Shown in pieces: positions 6,193 to 14,467 of a stretch of 64,000 bases of DNA. Positions within the stretch are counted from its first letter, which is position 1; every line of letters begins with the position of its first letter. The stretch is taken from the NCBI GenBank assembly GCA_002353815.1, contig DEKK01000006.1:124001-188000 (forward strand), read 5' to 3'. The notes beneath the pieces were generated by a model. The model saw only the letters and a list, made by a program, of their open reading frames with translations. It made no database searches and was not told where the DNA came from. The position numbers and the translations under genes were made by a program. This DNA comes from Bifidobacteriaceae bacterium UBA2724. Lineage in GTDB: Bacteria; Actinomycetota; Actinomycetes; Actinomycetales; Bifidobacteriaceae.

Positions 6193-7716
6193 GTGAAGAC
6201 GCTTATCCAAGCGTTGCGAACCAAGGAGTTGCGCAACAAGATCCTTTTCGTGCTGTTCATGATCTTGATCTACCGAATCGGATCGTTCATCCCGACTCCT
6301 GGCGTCGACTACACGCAGGTCCATGAATGTGTCACGACGCTGTCGGGCACCAGCCAAGAGAACTTCATCGGCCTCGTCAACCTGTTCTCCGGTGGTTCGC
6401 TGCTCCAGCTGTCGATCTTCGCCCTCGGCGTGACCCCCTATATCACCGCTTCCATCGTCATCCAGCTGCTGCGCGTGGTGATCCCTCGCTTCGAGCAACT
6501 CCATCGCGAAGGCCAGTCCGGCGAAGCCAAGCTCACCGAATACACGCGTTACCTCACCATCGGCCTTGCAGTGCTCCAGTCCGCCACGATTATCGTCACG
6601 GCGCGCAGCGGCGCCCTCTTCGGCTACATGTGCTCCGACGTAATCCCCGAGACCGATCCGTGGACGATGGTCGTCATGGTGCTGGTCATGACCGGCGCCA
6701 CCGGCTTCATCATGTGGATGGCCGAGCTCATCACCGACAAGGGCATCGGCAACGGCATGTCCGTCCTCATCTTCATCTCCATCTGCTCCGGCTTCTTGTC
6801 GAACCTGTGGAGCATCCGCAACGAAGACAACGGCTGGGTCAAGTTCGGCGTCGTCGTGGCCGTTTTCGTGGTCATCCTCATCTTCGTCGACTACGTCGAG
6901 CTCTGCCAGCGCCGCGTGCCGGTGCAGTACACCCGCCGCATGATCGGCCGCAAGATGTACGGCGGCACCTCCACGTACCTGCCGCTCAAGATCAACATGT
7001 CCGGCGTCATCCCGCCGATCTTCGCATCCTCGATCCTGTCGGTGCCGACGCTGATCACGCAGTTCGGCAATTCCAACGCCAACTGGGTGAAGTGGATCAA
7101 CACGAACCTGGGGAACTCCACCACGGTGTGGTACATCGTGCTGTACTCGCTCATGATTATCTTCTTCACGTTCTTCTACACCTCGGTCACCTTCAACCCT
7201 GATGAGGTTGCCGACAACATGAAGGAGAACGGCGGCTTCATCCCCGGTGTCCGTGCCGGCCGCGCAACCGCCGAGTATCTTAACTACATCATCAACCGCC
7301 TCAACACCGTCGGCGCCATTTACATCCTGTTCGTGGCATTGATCCCGACCGTGCTCATCAAGGCTCTCGACCTCAACACTCAGCTTCCGTTCGGCGGCAC
7401 GACGATCCTCATCATCGCCGGCGTCGGCCTTGACACGCTCCGCCAGGCCAAGGCCCAGACCGAGCAGTTCCAGTACGAGGACTTCCTCACCGCCGAGGAT
7501 CCGGATCCGGATGACGACGAGGACGACAAGAAGTCCAAGAAGAAGTCGAAGAAGGTCAAGAAGTCCGACAAGAAGCTCGTTACCGCGTCCGTGTCCGACG
7601 GTGAGTCCGAAGCCTCCTCTGAGAATGACAGCGAGGATGAGGTGGACGATTCCGAGGATTCCGAAGGCAGCGATACCGATTCCGACGATACGGACAAGGA
7701 ATCCGACAAGGAGTAA
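6193..7716 (+). CDS. secY: Preprotein translocase subunit SecY with a long charged tail
   Basis: SecY forms the membrane channel of the Sec pathway, with SecE and SecG, and is fed by SecA or ribosomes. The GTG at 6193 is preceded by GAGGAAGGAAC. The N-terminus KTLIQALRTKELRNKILFVL and the plug-side motif GGSLLQLSIFALGVTPYITASI are conserved, and ten membrane segments can be traced up to about residue 430. After that the protein runs on for about 70 residues of a cytoplasmic tail: first DPDPDDDEDD, then a Lys/Ser stretch (KKSKKKSKKVKKSDKK), then about 45 residues of almost only Asp, Glu and Ser. The total of 507 residues compares with about 440 in most bacteria. The gene is followed by adk, as in many actinobacteria. 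Confidence 0.97.
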   Translation: MKTLIQALRTKELRNKILFVLFMILIYRIGSFIPTPGVDYTQVHECVTTLSGTSQENFIGLVNLFSGGSLLQLSIFALGVTPYITASIVIQLLRVVIPRFEQLHREGQSGEAKLTEYTRYLTIGLAVLQSATIIVTARSGALFGYMCSDVIPETDPWTMVVMVLVMTGATGFIMWMAELITDKGIGNGMSVLIFISICSGFLSNLWSIRNEDNGWVKFGVVVAVFVVILIFVDYVELCQRRVPVQYTRRMIGRKMYGGTSTYLPLKINMSGVIPPIFASSILSVPTLITQFGNSNANWVKWINTNLGNSTTVWYIVLYSLMIIFFTFFYTSVTFNPDEVADNMKENGGFIPGVRAGRATAEYLNYIINRLNTVGAIYILFVALIPTVLIKALDLNTQLPFGGTTILIIAGVGLDTLRQAKAQTEQFQYEDFLTAEDPDPDDDEDDKKSKKKSKKVKKSDKKLVTASVSDGESEASSENDSEDEVDDSEDSEGSDTDSDDTDKESDKE

Positions 7717-7760
7717 CCGCCGGCACAGGCACACACGTTTCAGCCAGTGGTACATACGAT

Positions 7761-7799
7761 GCCGTCGAAGCCACGCGCTTCGGCGGCATCTCGTATAAT
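7761..7799 (+). promoter_or_regulatory. Hairpin and -10 element ahead of adk
   Basis: A stem GCCGTCGAAG (7761-7770) pairs with CTTCGGCGGC (7778-7787) with one G-U pair and a 7-base loop. Seven bases later is a perfect -10 hexamer TATAAT (7794-7799). No good -35 is seen because the expected place lies in the hairpin. The likely reading is an adk promoter whose spacer overlaps a hairpin that may end secY transcripts. Confidence 0.5.
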
Positions 7800-7856
7800 G
7801 AGCTTCTGTCAGACCGTGCCCGGCGCGGTCGCAGCCAAACTAGAAAAGGACAACAC

Positions 7857-8420
7857 ATGCGTCTTCTCATCATGGGCCCCCAGGGAGTCGGCAAGGGCAC
7901 TCAGGCTGCCCTGCTCAGCAAGCACTACGGAATCCCCGCCATCTCCACCGGCGACATCTTCCGCTACAACCTCAAGAACCAGACCCCGCTCGGCAAGGAG
8001 GCCCAGGCCTACATCGACAAGGGCGAGCTCGTGCCCGACGAGCTGACCAACAAGATCGTCAAGGACCGACTCGCCATGGACGATGCCAAGAACGGCTGGA
8101 TCCTCGACGGATATCCACGCAACGCCTCCCAGGTCGCGGCACTCGATGCCATGCTCGCCGAGCTGGGCACGCCGCTGGACGCCGTCGTGGCCCTCACCGC
8201 CGACCATGACGTGCTCATGGAGCGCATGATGAAGCGCGCACAGATCGAAGGCCGTTCCGACGACAACCCCGAGACCATTGCCAAGCGCCTTGACGTCTAC
8301 GCCAAGGAGACCGCTCCGCTGCTCGACACCTACAAGTCCCGCGGCGTGCTGCATGAATTCGACGGCTCCGGTGACATCGACGCCATCCAGGCGACTATCG
8401 TCGCAGAACTCGGCGAGTGA
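7857..8420 (+). CDS. adk: Adenylate kinase
   Basis: Adenylate kinase, a cytoplasmic enzyme that interconverts ATP + AMP and 2 ADP. It has 187 residues. The P-loop GPQGVGKGT is at residues 6-14, the AMP-binding stretch ISTGDIFRYNLK follows, and IDKGELVPDELT and GWILDGYPRN are conserved. The lid is of the short kind: GRSDDNPETIAKRLDVY follows directly without the 25-30-residue lid insertion of E. coli Adk, as is normal in actinobacteria. The ribosome-binding site AGAAAAGGA precedes the ATG. The gene has its own -10 element upstream and a GC-rich hairpin downstream. Confidence 0.98.
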   Translation: MRLLIMGPQGVGKGTQAALLSKHYGIPAISTGDIFRYNLKNQTPLGKEAQAYIDKGELVPDELTNKIVKDRLAMDDAKNGWILDGYPRNASQVAALDAMLAELGTPLDAVVALTADHDVLMERMMKRAQIEGRSDDNPETIAKRLDVYAKETAPLLDTYKSRGVLHEFDGSGDIDAIQATIVAELGE

Positions 8421-8455
8421 GACTTTCGCTGTCGCTCTACAGAGCGCCATCCCCC

Positions 8456-8490
8456 CGCAAGGCCGGTCGCCGCAAGGCGCCGGCCTTGCG
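8456..8490 (+). terminator. GC-rich hairpin after adk
   Basis: A perfect 11-base stem CGCAAGGCCGG (8456-8466) pairs with CCGGCCTTGCG (8480-8490). It lies 36 bases after the adk stop. No T run follows, so termination is plausible but not certain. The rest of the 310-base gap up to 8730 shows no gene; near its end the sequence TACGGTAAT (8713-8721) could be a -10 element for the next gene. Confidence 0.45.
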
Positions 8491-8730
8491 CCGTATCGGG
8501 CTCTGCGGCCTGCCGCACGCCTGCCAGAGGAGGGCGATGATACCGGGATTCCGAATCCTCGGATCGCCTGTCGACGAACGGTACGACGCGGTATCGGGAA
8601 CCCATGGAAACGGTGCCGCCGACCCCTATGTGCCAGCACGCCGCAACGGGTCGTTCCACTGTGTGCAGGAATCTGCGCGAAATTGAAAAGTTCGACCGAT
8701 GTCGCGCGAAGGTACGGTAATCTGTGAACT

Positions 8731-9309
8731 ATGAATACCGGAACCGTTGTCCTCATCGTTGTGCTCGTCATCATCCTCTTCGTATGGTGGCTGATAGTCA
8801 CTTACAATTCCCTCGTCGCCCTGCGCAATCTGTGCCGCAACGGCTGGTCCCAGGTGGACGTGCAGCTCAAGCGCCGCGCCGACCTGATCCCGAACCTCGT
8901 GGAAACCGTCAAGGGCTATGCGGGTCATGAGAAAAGCGTTTTCACCGATGTCACGCGCGCCCGGTCCGCGGTGCAGCAGGTGTCGCAGGGGCCGAGCTCC
9001 CTGCAGGACCGTGCGGATGCCGAAAGCCAGCTCACCCATGCGATCGCCAACCTCTACGCGGTGTCGGAACGGTATCCGGAGCTCAAGGCCGACCAGAACT
9101 TCCTCGATCTGCAGAACCAGCTCAAGACACTGGAGAACCAGATCGCCGCGGCCCGTCAGATGTACAACGACGCCGTGCTGAAATACAACAACAAGCTGCA
9201 GATGTTCCCGTCCAACATCGTGGCGGGAATCTTCCACTTCACCGAAGAATCCATGTTCGCCGCGAGTGCGCAGGACAGGGAGGTGCCGGTGGTCAAGTTC
9301 TCGAACTGA
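8731..9309 (+). CDS. lemA: LemA family protein
   Basis: A LemA family membrane protein of 192 residues; the family has one N-terminal membrane helix and a four-helix bundle, and its biochemical role is unknown. The helix is visible at residues 4-24 (TGTVVLIVVLVIILFVWWLI), followed by the family signature YNSLVALRN and then WSQVDVQLKRRADLIPNLVE. The C-terminal motif YNDAVLKYNNKLQMFPSNIV is also conserved. There is no clear Shine-Dalgarno; a TACGGTAAT sequence ends about 10 bases before the ATG, so the transcript may have a very short leader. The next gene codes for a DUF2207 protein, a frequent partner of lemA. Confidence 0.93.
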   Translation: MNTGTVVLIVVLVIILFVWWLIVTYNSLVALRNLCRNGWSQVDVQLKRRADLIPNLVETVKGYAGHEKSVFTDVTRARSAVQQVSQGPSSLQDRADAESQLTHAIANLYAVSERYPELKADQNFLDLQNQLKTLENQIAAARQMYNDAVLKYNNKLQMFPSNIVAGIFHFTEESMFAASAQDREVPVVKFSN

Positions 9310-9400
9310 TGCCGGAACGCGAAGCACTGGCCGCACCCGTGCGAGTGGCGGGGCCGCATTTCGGTCCGTGGCGCGATGGCCTGGATCACAAGGGAAGTGA

Positions 9401-11653
9401 ATGATGTCGAACAAGATGATGGACGAGTCGAGCGGGACGCTGGGAAGGCAACATCCGGTGTTCAACCTCAAGCGGTTCTTCGTCGGCATCATCATGAGCG
9501 TCATCGTCACGGGCATGACCTTCGGATTCTGGTGGCTGGCACTGAGTCCAAACAACGACGATGCGGCCATGCAGTACAAGACGCTGAACTACGACGTGCA
9601 GGTGCAGTCCAACGGCGATCTGAAAATCACCGAGGACATGGTGGTGGTGCTCCACAATCGGGATGCCGGTCCATGGCATCAGCTCTACCAGACCTACACG
9701 CTGGAGTCGGACCAGCTGACCGACATCTCCGACGTCTCAGTGACGAGGGTTTTCGATTCCAGTGTCAGCGAATACACGCGCAAAGATTTCGCGATGCCGT
9801 CGAGCGGCCACGACGCGAACTGGGATTCAGACGAAGCGGGACACTGGTATATCTATGACGTCACCGATTCCAAGGACTACGACTCGAAGACCGATGCGCT
9901 GAACGTCGCCGGCGACGATTCCAACAAGACCTTGGAGATCGGCTGGAACATCCCCGAGATGGATTCCGGCACTCTGACCTTCCGCCTCGAGATGACGTTC
10001 AAGAACGTCGCCACCCAGTACGACGACGCGGCCCGGCTCATGTGGGAACCCGTCGCGACCAACAACAAGGTGTCGGTCAGCAAGCTCACGGGCACCGTGC
10101 ACCTGCCGTCGGGGGCTAACGCGTCGAACACCTGGGCGTGGCTGCACAGCGAAGCGGAGTCCAGCACGACACGCGACAGCGACGGCACGCTGCATTTCAC
10201 AGTGGAGAATCTGAGCGTCGAACAGTACGTGGACCTGCTCATGCTCGTCGACAACAGCGCCATGGATGGCGTGCAACGAACGCACGGCGGCGACATCGAA
10301 CAAAGCACCATGGACTCCGAGGCGTCGAAAGAGGAATCGTGGGCGCGCAACCAGCAAAGCCAGGCGCGCAAGCACATGGCTCTGTTCATCGGTCTGGTGC
10401 TGACATCGCTGGTGTTTATCGTGTGGAACATCGCCGGCGCTTTCCTCAGCTACAAACGCGCGCATTATTCCGGTTCCATCGTCTATTGGCGCGAGCCCCC
10501 GGCGATGAGCCCCGCGGCCGCGACCAATCTCAACGGCGTTCTCATCGACGGCAGCCAGGACACCATCGTGTCGCGCTGCATGTCGTCGACGCTGCTGTCT
10601 CTCGCCTCCAAGAGATGCATCGAGGTCCTGCCCGGGCCCTCGAACTGGTATGACGACATCGACCTGTTCAGGACCGACAACGCACAGCTGCGCCCCTACG
10701 TCTCCGGCATCGCGTCGTCGCACTCGCGGCACAACGCCAATCTGACCACGACCATCATGCTCAAGGTCGATCCCGGCGAGGACCTGACCCGCTTCAACCT
10801 GTGCCATTCCGAACGCCGCCTTCTGGAGCTGCTGGAGGAAGTCGGCAAGCAATTGGGCAGCAGGGTGTTCGACCTGGCGCACATGAGCAAGGTGTGGAAG
10901 AACTGGCCGAAGGGCCAGAGACTCATGTCGAGCTTCACCAGCGAATGCACCAACGAGTTCGACGACCTCAGGGCCACGAAGACGCAGTCGGCCCTCCACG
11001 GGTTGCCGATGTTCCTCGGCATGCTCTATTCGATGTTCATCATGATCGCCTTGGGCAACGGTGACTTAGGCGACGTCGTGATGATGCGCGTGGCGACTCC
11101 GATCTGCGCATGTGCGGTGTTCTTCGTGTCGATCTGGAACGCGGTCTACGGCTCGTCGAAGGCGATTTCGCCGGAAGGTCAGACGTGGGCCGGCCAGGTG
11201 CAGGGGTTCAAGAACTATCTGCTGGACTATTCGCACTTCCAGGACCGCGACATCAACGACCTGCTGCTCTGGGATAGGTTCCTCGTCTACGCGACGGCGT
11301 TCGGGATCTCCGACAAGGTGCTCCAGCAACTGTATGTGAGCTATCCGACGATGTCGGACGTGTCGTGGGTCGACTCCACGATGAGCGGATCGCTGTGGTA
11401 TTGGTACGTGTCCCCGCGCGCCAACGCAATGTCCGGGGGAGTGCCGATGACCTACGACGGCGGGTTCTCGGGCGACGCGTTCGGAGGGTTCGGCGATTTC
11501 GCCGCGAACCTCGACGCAGGGTTCGCGGACGTCCAGAGCACCTTCCACGAGGCCACCGCTCCCAGCGGCGGCTCGTCCGGCGGAAGCTTCTCGGGCGGCG
11601 GCTTCGGTGGTGGCGGCGGTGGCGCCGGCGGAGGCAGCTTCGGCGGCCGCTGA
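9401..11653 (+). CDS. DUF2207 family predicted membrane protein
   Basis: A 750-residue DUF2207 membrane protein of unknown function. After a first membrane segment at about residues 26-47 comes an outside domain with YKTLNYDVQVQSNGDLKITE, the DUF2207 opening, and the Trp-containing GWNIPEMDSGTLTFRLEMTF. Further membrane helices are near residues 325-350 (FIGLVLTSLVFIVWNIAGAF) and 535-590. The cytoplasmic part includes YWREPPAMSPAAATNLNGVL, typical of the family. The protein ends in a Gly/Ser-rich tail (SGGSFSGGGFGGGGGGAGGG), also usual for this family. The start has AGGGAAG upstream. It lies 91 bases after lemA; this pairing is seen in many Gram-positive genomes. Confidence 0.88.
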   Translation: MMSNKMMDESSGTLGRQHPVFNLKRFFVGIIMSVIVTGMTFGFWWLALSPNNDDAAMQYKTLNYDVQVQSNGDLKITEDMVVVLHNRDAGPWHQLYQTYTLESDQLTDISDVSVTRVFDSSVSEYTRKDFAMPSSGHDANWDSDEAGHWYIYDVTDSKDYDSKTDALNVAGDDSNKTLEIGWNIPEMDSGTLTFRLEMTFKNVATQYDDAARLMWEPVATNNKVSVSKLTGTVHLPSGANASNTWAWLHSEAESSTTRDSDGTLHFTVENLSVEQYVDLLMLVDNSAMDGVQRTHGGDIEQSTMDSEASKEESWARNQQSQARKHMALFIGLVLTSLVFIVWNIAGAFLSYKRAHYSGSIVYWREPPAMSPAAATNLNGVLIDGSQDTIVSRCMSSTLLSLASKRCIEVLPGPSNWYDDIDLFRTDNAQLRPYVSGIASSHSRHNANLTTTIMLKVDPGEDLTRFNLCHSERRLLELLEEVGKQLGSRVFDLAHMSKVWKNWPKGQRLMSSFTSECTNEFDDLRATKTQSALHGLPMFLGMLYSMFIMIALGNGDLGDVVMMRVATPICACAVFFVSIWNAVYGSSKAISPEGQTWAGQVQGFKNYLLDYSHFQDRDINDLLLWDRFLVYATAFGISDKVLQQLYVSYPTMSDVSWVDSTMSGSLWYWYVSPRANAMSGGVPMTYDGGFSGDAFGGFGDFAANLDAGFADVQSTFHEATAPSGGSSGGSFSGGGFGGGGGGAGGGSFGGR

Positions 11654-11719
11654 ACCTGCAGCAGGATTGTGTGCCGCGTGTTCGGCGATATCTCGCTTCC
11701 CACGCAACGGCGGCAACGC

Positions 11720-11750
11720 GGCACGCCGTGGAAACAAAGACGCCGTGCCG
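11720..11750 (+). terminator. Hairpin after the DUF2207 gene
   Basis: Arms CGGCACG (11720-11726) and CGTGCCG (11744-11750) form a 7-base stem with a 17-base loop. No T run follows directly. It sits between the DUF2207 stop and the infA promoter, so it may end the upstream transcript. Confidence 0.35.
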
Positions 11751-11752
11751 TG

Positions 11753-11781
11753 TTGTGCGCCTGTGGACTTTATGGTATCTT
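11753..11781 (+). promoter_or_regulatory. Predicted infA promoter
   Basis: A -35 TTGTGC (11753-11758) and a -10 TATCTT (11776-11781) are 17 bases apart. Transcription would start near 11788, giving a leader of about 50 bases before infA. This is the only promoter-like element between the membrane protein gene and the alpha-type operon. Confidence 0.55.
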
Positions 11782-11840
11782 TCTTAATTGGTGTGCCTTC
11801 GCAAAAGGCCTACCTGTAAACACAGCGAGAACGGAGATTT

Positions 11841-12059
11841 ATGGCTAAAGACGGTGTTATCGAAGTCGAAGGAACGGTCGTAGAGGCATTGCCGAATGCG
11901 ATGTTCCGAGTCGAACTCGAGAACAAGCACATCGTCCTTGCCACGATTTCTGGAAAGATGCGCAAAAACTACATCCGCATCCTTCCCCAGGATCGTGTGG
12001 TGCTCGAAATGAGCCCGTACGACCTGACCCGCGGTCGTATTACATACCGATACAAGTAA
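11841..12059 (+). CDS. infA: Translation initiation factor IF-1
   Basis: Initiation factor IF-1, an OB-fold protein that occupies the A site of the 30S subunit during initiation. It has 72 residues, the standard length, with the motifs VIEVEGTVVEALPNAMFRVE, HIVLATISGKMRKNYIRILP and GRITYRYK at the end. The start has ACGGAGA upstream. The gene heads the infA-rpmJ-rpsM-rpsK-rpoA-rplQ group, the normal bacterial order. Confidence 0.98.
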   Translation: MAKDGVIEVEGTVVEALPNAMFRVELENKHIVLATISGKMRKNYIRILPQDRVVLEMSPYDLTRGRITYRYK

Positions 12060-12068
12060 AGGAAAACC

Positions 12069-12182
12069 ATGAAGGTTAGCCCCAGCGTGAAGCGAATCTG
12101 CGAGCATTGCCGCGTCATTCGCCGCCACGGTCGCGTCATGGTGATCTGCACGAACCCGCGCCACAAGCAGCGTCAGGGCTGA
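12069..12182 (+). CDS. rpmJ: 50S ribosomal protein L36
   Basis: Ribosomal protein L36, a 37-residue zinc protein of the large subunit. The short frame reads MKVSPSVKRICEHCRVIRRH and ends NPRHKQRQG; Cys11, Cys14, Cys27 and His32 make the C-C-C-H zinc site. It starts 9 bases after infA with AAAGGAAA upstream. It is the zinc-binding kind, like the S14 in this window. Confidence 0.97.
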   Translation: MKVSPSVKRICEHCRVIRRHGRVMVICTNPRHKQRQG

Positions 12183-12335
12183 GCAGAACATCTGCGACAA
12201 ACAATTGAAAAGGCGCTGAATCACAGACATCCGATGGATGACTGAACCCCAGGACAGAGACCTGAGCCTGCGGATTCGCCAAGAATCCACAGGGCGGTTT
12301 GGCGCACGATCTCTGACAAACAAGAAGGAATCGCA
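12183..12335 (+). promoter_or_regulatory. rpmJ-rpsM gap with a small hairpin
   Basis: This 153-base gap has no gene. A small perfect hairpin GGATTC-GCCAA-GAATCC lies near 12273-12289. In E. coli S4 binds the mRNA just before rpsM to control the alpha operon; whether anything similar happens here cannot be told from this sequence. Confidence 0.3.
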
Positions 12336-12710
12336 ATGGCACGTCTTGCCGGAGTCGACATCCCTAATGAGAAGCGCATTGAAATCGCCCTCACCTATAT
12401 CTATGGTGTGGGACGCACTCGCGCTAAGGAAACCCTCGCCGCGACCGGTATCAACCCGGACACGCGAGTCAAGGACCTCACCGATGATCAGCTGATTCAG
12501 CTCCGTGATTATCTCGAGGGCAACTACAAGATCGAAGGCGATCTGCGTCGTGAAGTCGAAGCAGATATCCGTCGCAAGATCCAGATCAATTGCTATCAGG
12601 GTATTCGCCATCGTCGCCACCTCCCGGTGCGCGGCCAGCGCACGAAGACCAACGCTCGCACCCGCAAGGGCCCGAAGCGCACGGTCGCCGGAAAGAAGAA
12701 GGCCGCCTGA
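12336..12710 (+). CDS. rpsM: 30S ribosomal protein S13
   Basis: Ribosomal protein S13 of the small-subunit head, forming bridges to the large subunit and touching the P-site tRNA. It has 124 residues, starting MARLAGVDIPNEKRIEIALT, with the helix-hairpin motif and the basic C-terminal signature GIRHRRHLPVRGQRTKTNAR. The ribosome-binding site AGAAGGAA lies before the ATG. It is followed after 86 bases by rpsK. Confidence 0.98.
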   Translation: MARLAGVDIPNEKRIEIALTYIYGVGRTRAKETLAATGINPDTRVKDLTDDQLIQLRDYLEGNYKIEGDLRREVEADIRRKIQINCYQGIRHRRHLPVRGQRTKTNARTRKGPKRTVAGKKKAA

Positions 12711-12796
12711 TATCGGTGGCATAGTTCGGACCACGGAACATCCTTCACGGCAACCATCGTCCGAACGCAATCAGCAATCATAGGAAATGAGGCAAA

Positions 12797-13198
12797 GTGG
12801 CAGCTGTTAAGCAGGCAGTGCGCAACAAGACCCCTCGCAAGAATCGCAAGTCGATTCCGGTGGGCCAGGCGCACATCAAGTCCACATTCAATAACACGAT
12901 TATCTCCATCACCGATCCGTCGGGCGCAGTTGTGTCTTGGGCATCCGGTGGCGACGTCGGCTTCAAGGGCTCCCGCAAGTCCACGCCGTACGCAGCAGGC
13001 ATGGCCGCCGAGGCCGCCGCTCGTAAGGCCATGGAGCATGGCGTCAAGAAGGTTGACGTTTTCGTCAAAGGACCTGGTTCCGGTCGCGAAACCGCCATCC
13101 GTTCTCTCCAGTCGGCAGGCCTTGAGGTCGGTTCCATCACCGACGTCACCCCGCAGGCTCACAATGGCGTTCGTCCTCCGAAGCGCCGCCGCGTCTGA
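12797..13198 (+). CDS. rpsK: 30S ribosomal protein S11
   Basis: Ribosomal protein S11 of the 30S platform, near the E site. The GTG at 12797 gives 133 residues; AATGAGGCAA is just upstream. The motifs GQAHIKSTFNNTIISITDPS, GFKGSRKSTPYAAGMAAEAA and the ending HNGVRPPKRRRV are diagnostic. In this organism the gene encoding S4 (rpsD) does not follow, unlike in E. coli; rpoA comes next. Confidence 0.98.
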   Translation: MAAVKQAVRNKTPRKNRKSIPVGQAHIKSTFNNTIISITDPSGAVVSWASGGDVGFKGSRKSTPYAAGMAAEAAARKAMEHGVKKVDVFVKGPGSGRETAIRSLQSAGLEVGSITDVTPQAHNGVRPPKRRRV

Positions 13199-13275
13199 AG
13201 CACTAAGACACAAGAATTAACATCCACCCGCCGGCCGGTAAGTGCACAACCGGTTTGAGCTGAAAGGATACCAAC

Positions 13276-14292
13276 GTGCTTATTGCACAGCGTCCGTCAC
13301 TGTCTGAGGAAGTCATCAATCCTCAGCGTTCCCGCTTCACCATCGAGCCTCTGGAACCTGGGTTCGGATATACGCTGGGTAACTCCCTGCGCCGCACCCT
13401 GCTGAGCTCGATTCCTGGCGCGGCCGTGACGTCGGTGCGTATCACCGGCGCCCTGCATGAGTTCACCACTCTGCCGGGCGTCAAGGAAGACGTGACCGAG
13501 ATTCTCCTGAACATCAAGGGAATCGTTCTCACCAGCGAATACGACGAACCCGTTACGATGTATCTGCGCAAGAGCGGCGAAGGCGAAGTCACTGCAGGTG
13601 ACATCACCCCGCCGGCCGGCGTGACCATCGCCAACCCTGACTACCACATCGCCACCCTCGCGGAAGACGGCTCGATCGAGATCGAGTTCACCGTCGAGCG
13701 CGGCCGCGGCTATGTGCCGGCGTCCATGAACAAGGCCGCCATCGACAACAGCGCCGAAAAGGCTGAAATCGACCGCATCCCGGTTGATTCCATCTATTCG
13801 CCTGTCCTCAAGGTCAGCTACAAGGTCGAGGCCACCCGCGTTGAGCAGCGCACCGATTTCGATCGTCTGATTCTCGATGTCGAGACCAAGCCTGCCATCA
13901 CCCCGCGTGATGCCGTGGCTTCCGCCGGATCCACCCTCGTGGAGCTCTTCGGTCTGTTCCGCGAGCTCAACACGCAGGCCGAAGGCGTGGAAGTCGGTCA
14001 GGCTCCCGTTCAGGAAGAGACCAACCCCGAGCTGGCCGTACCGATCGAAGACCTCAACCTCACGCAGCGTTCCTACAACTGCCTGAAGCGCGAGGGCATT
14101 CACACGATCGGCGAGCTCATCAGCCATACCGAGCAGGACCTGCTCGATATTCGCAATTTCGGCATGAAGTCCATCGACGAGGTCAAGGACAAGCTGCAGG
14201 CCCTCGGTCTGAGCCTCAAGACCTCTCCGCTGGGATCCACGCCGATCAATCTGGAAGGCGGCACCTTCTTCACGCCTGACGACGAGCAGTAG
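13276..14292 (+). CDS. rpoA: DNA-directed RNA polymerase subunit alpha
   Basis: The alpha subunit, whose dimer nucleates assembly of RNA polymerase. It has 338 residues from a GTG start. The N-terminal domain begins MLIAQRPSLSEEVINPQRSR and contains FTIEPLEPGFGYTLGNSLRR, the dimerisation signature. A linker rich in Glu/Pro/Val leads to the C-terminal domain (about residues 255-315) with LNLTQRSYNCLKREGIHTIG and FGMKSIDEVKDKLQALGLSL, which contacts UP elements and activators. The ribosome-binding site GAAAGGA lies before the start. Confidence 0.98.
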   Translation: MLIAQRPSLSEEVINPQRSRFTIEPLEPGFGYTLGNSLRRTLLSSIPGAAVTSVRITGALHEFTTLPGVKEDVTEILLNIKGIVLTSEYDEPVTMYLRKSGEGEVTAGDITPPAGVTIANPDYHIATLAEDGSIEIEFTVERGRGYVPASMNKAAIDNSAEKAEIDRIPVDSIYSPVLKVSYKVEATRVEQRTDFDRLILDVETKPAITPRDAVASAGSTLVELFGLFRELNTQAEGVEVGQAPVQEETNPELAVPIEDLNLTQRSYNCLKREGIHTIGELISHTEQDLLDIRNFGMKSIDEVKDKLQALGLSLKTSPLGSTPINLEGGTFFTPDDEQ

Positions 14293-14310
14293 CCCGCCGC
14301 CGGTCGAAGA

Positions 14311-14449
14311 ATTCCGTCCCGTGGATACCGACGCTCCGACCAGGGGCGTTGGGATGCGCGGACGTCTGTCTGCGGACATGGGGCGGAATGACGCTTCCCG
14401 TATACACAGCGTCATGCGGATGTTCGGGCTGATGCCCACCTGCATGACG
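14311..14449 (+). promoter_or_regulatory. Structured leader of rplQ (three-way junction plus alternative hairpins)
   Basis: An outer stem ATTCCGTCCC (14311-14320) / GGGGCGGAAT (14380-14389) encloses two hairpins, ACGCTCC/GGGGCGT (14331-14349) and CGCGGAC/GTCTGCG (14357-14374), a three-way junction. After it, ATGACGC (14388-14394) can pair with GCGTCAT (14409-14415), or instead CGTCATGC (14410-14417) can pair with GCATGACG (14442-14449) around an inner GGGC-TGAT-GCCC hairpin. The two pairings share bases and exclude each other. The rplQ Shine-Dalgarno begins 6 bases after the last stem. Confidence 0.6.
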
Positions 14450-14467
14450 TGAAACAAGGAGATTATT

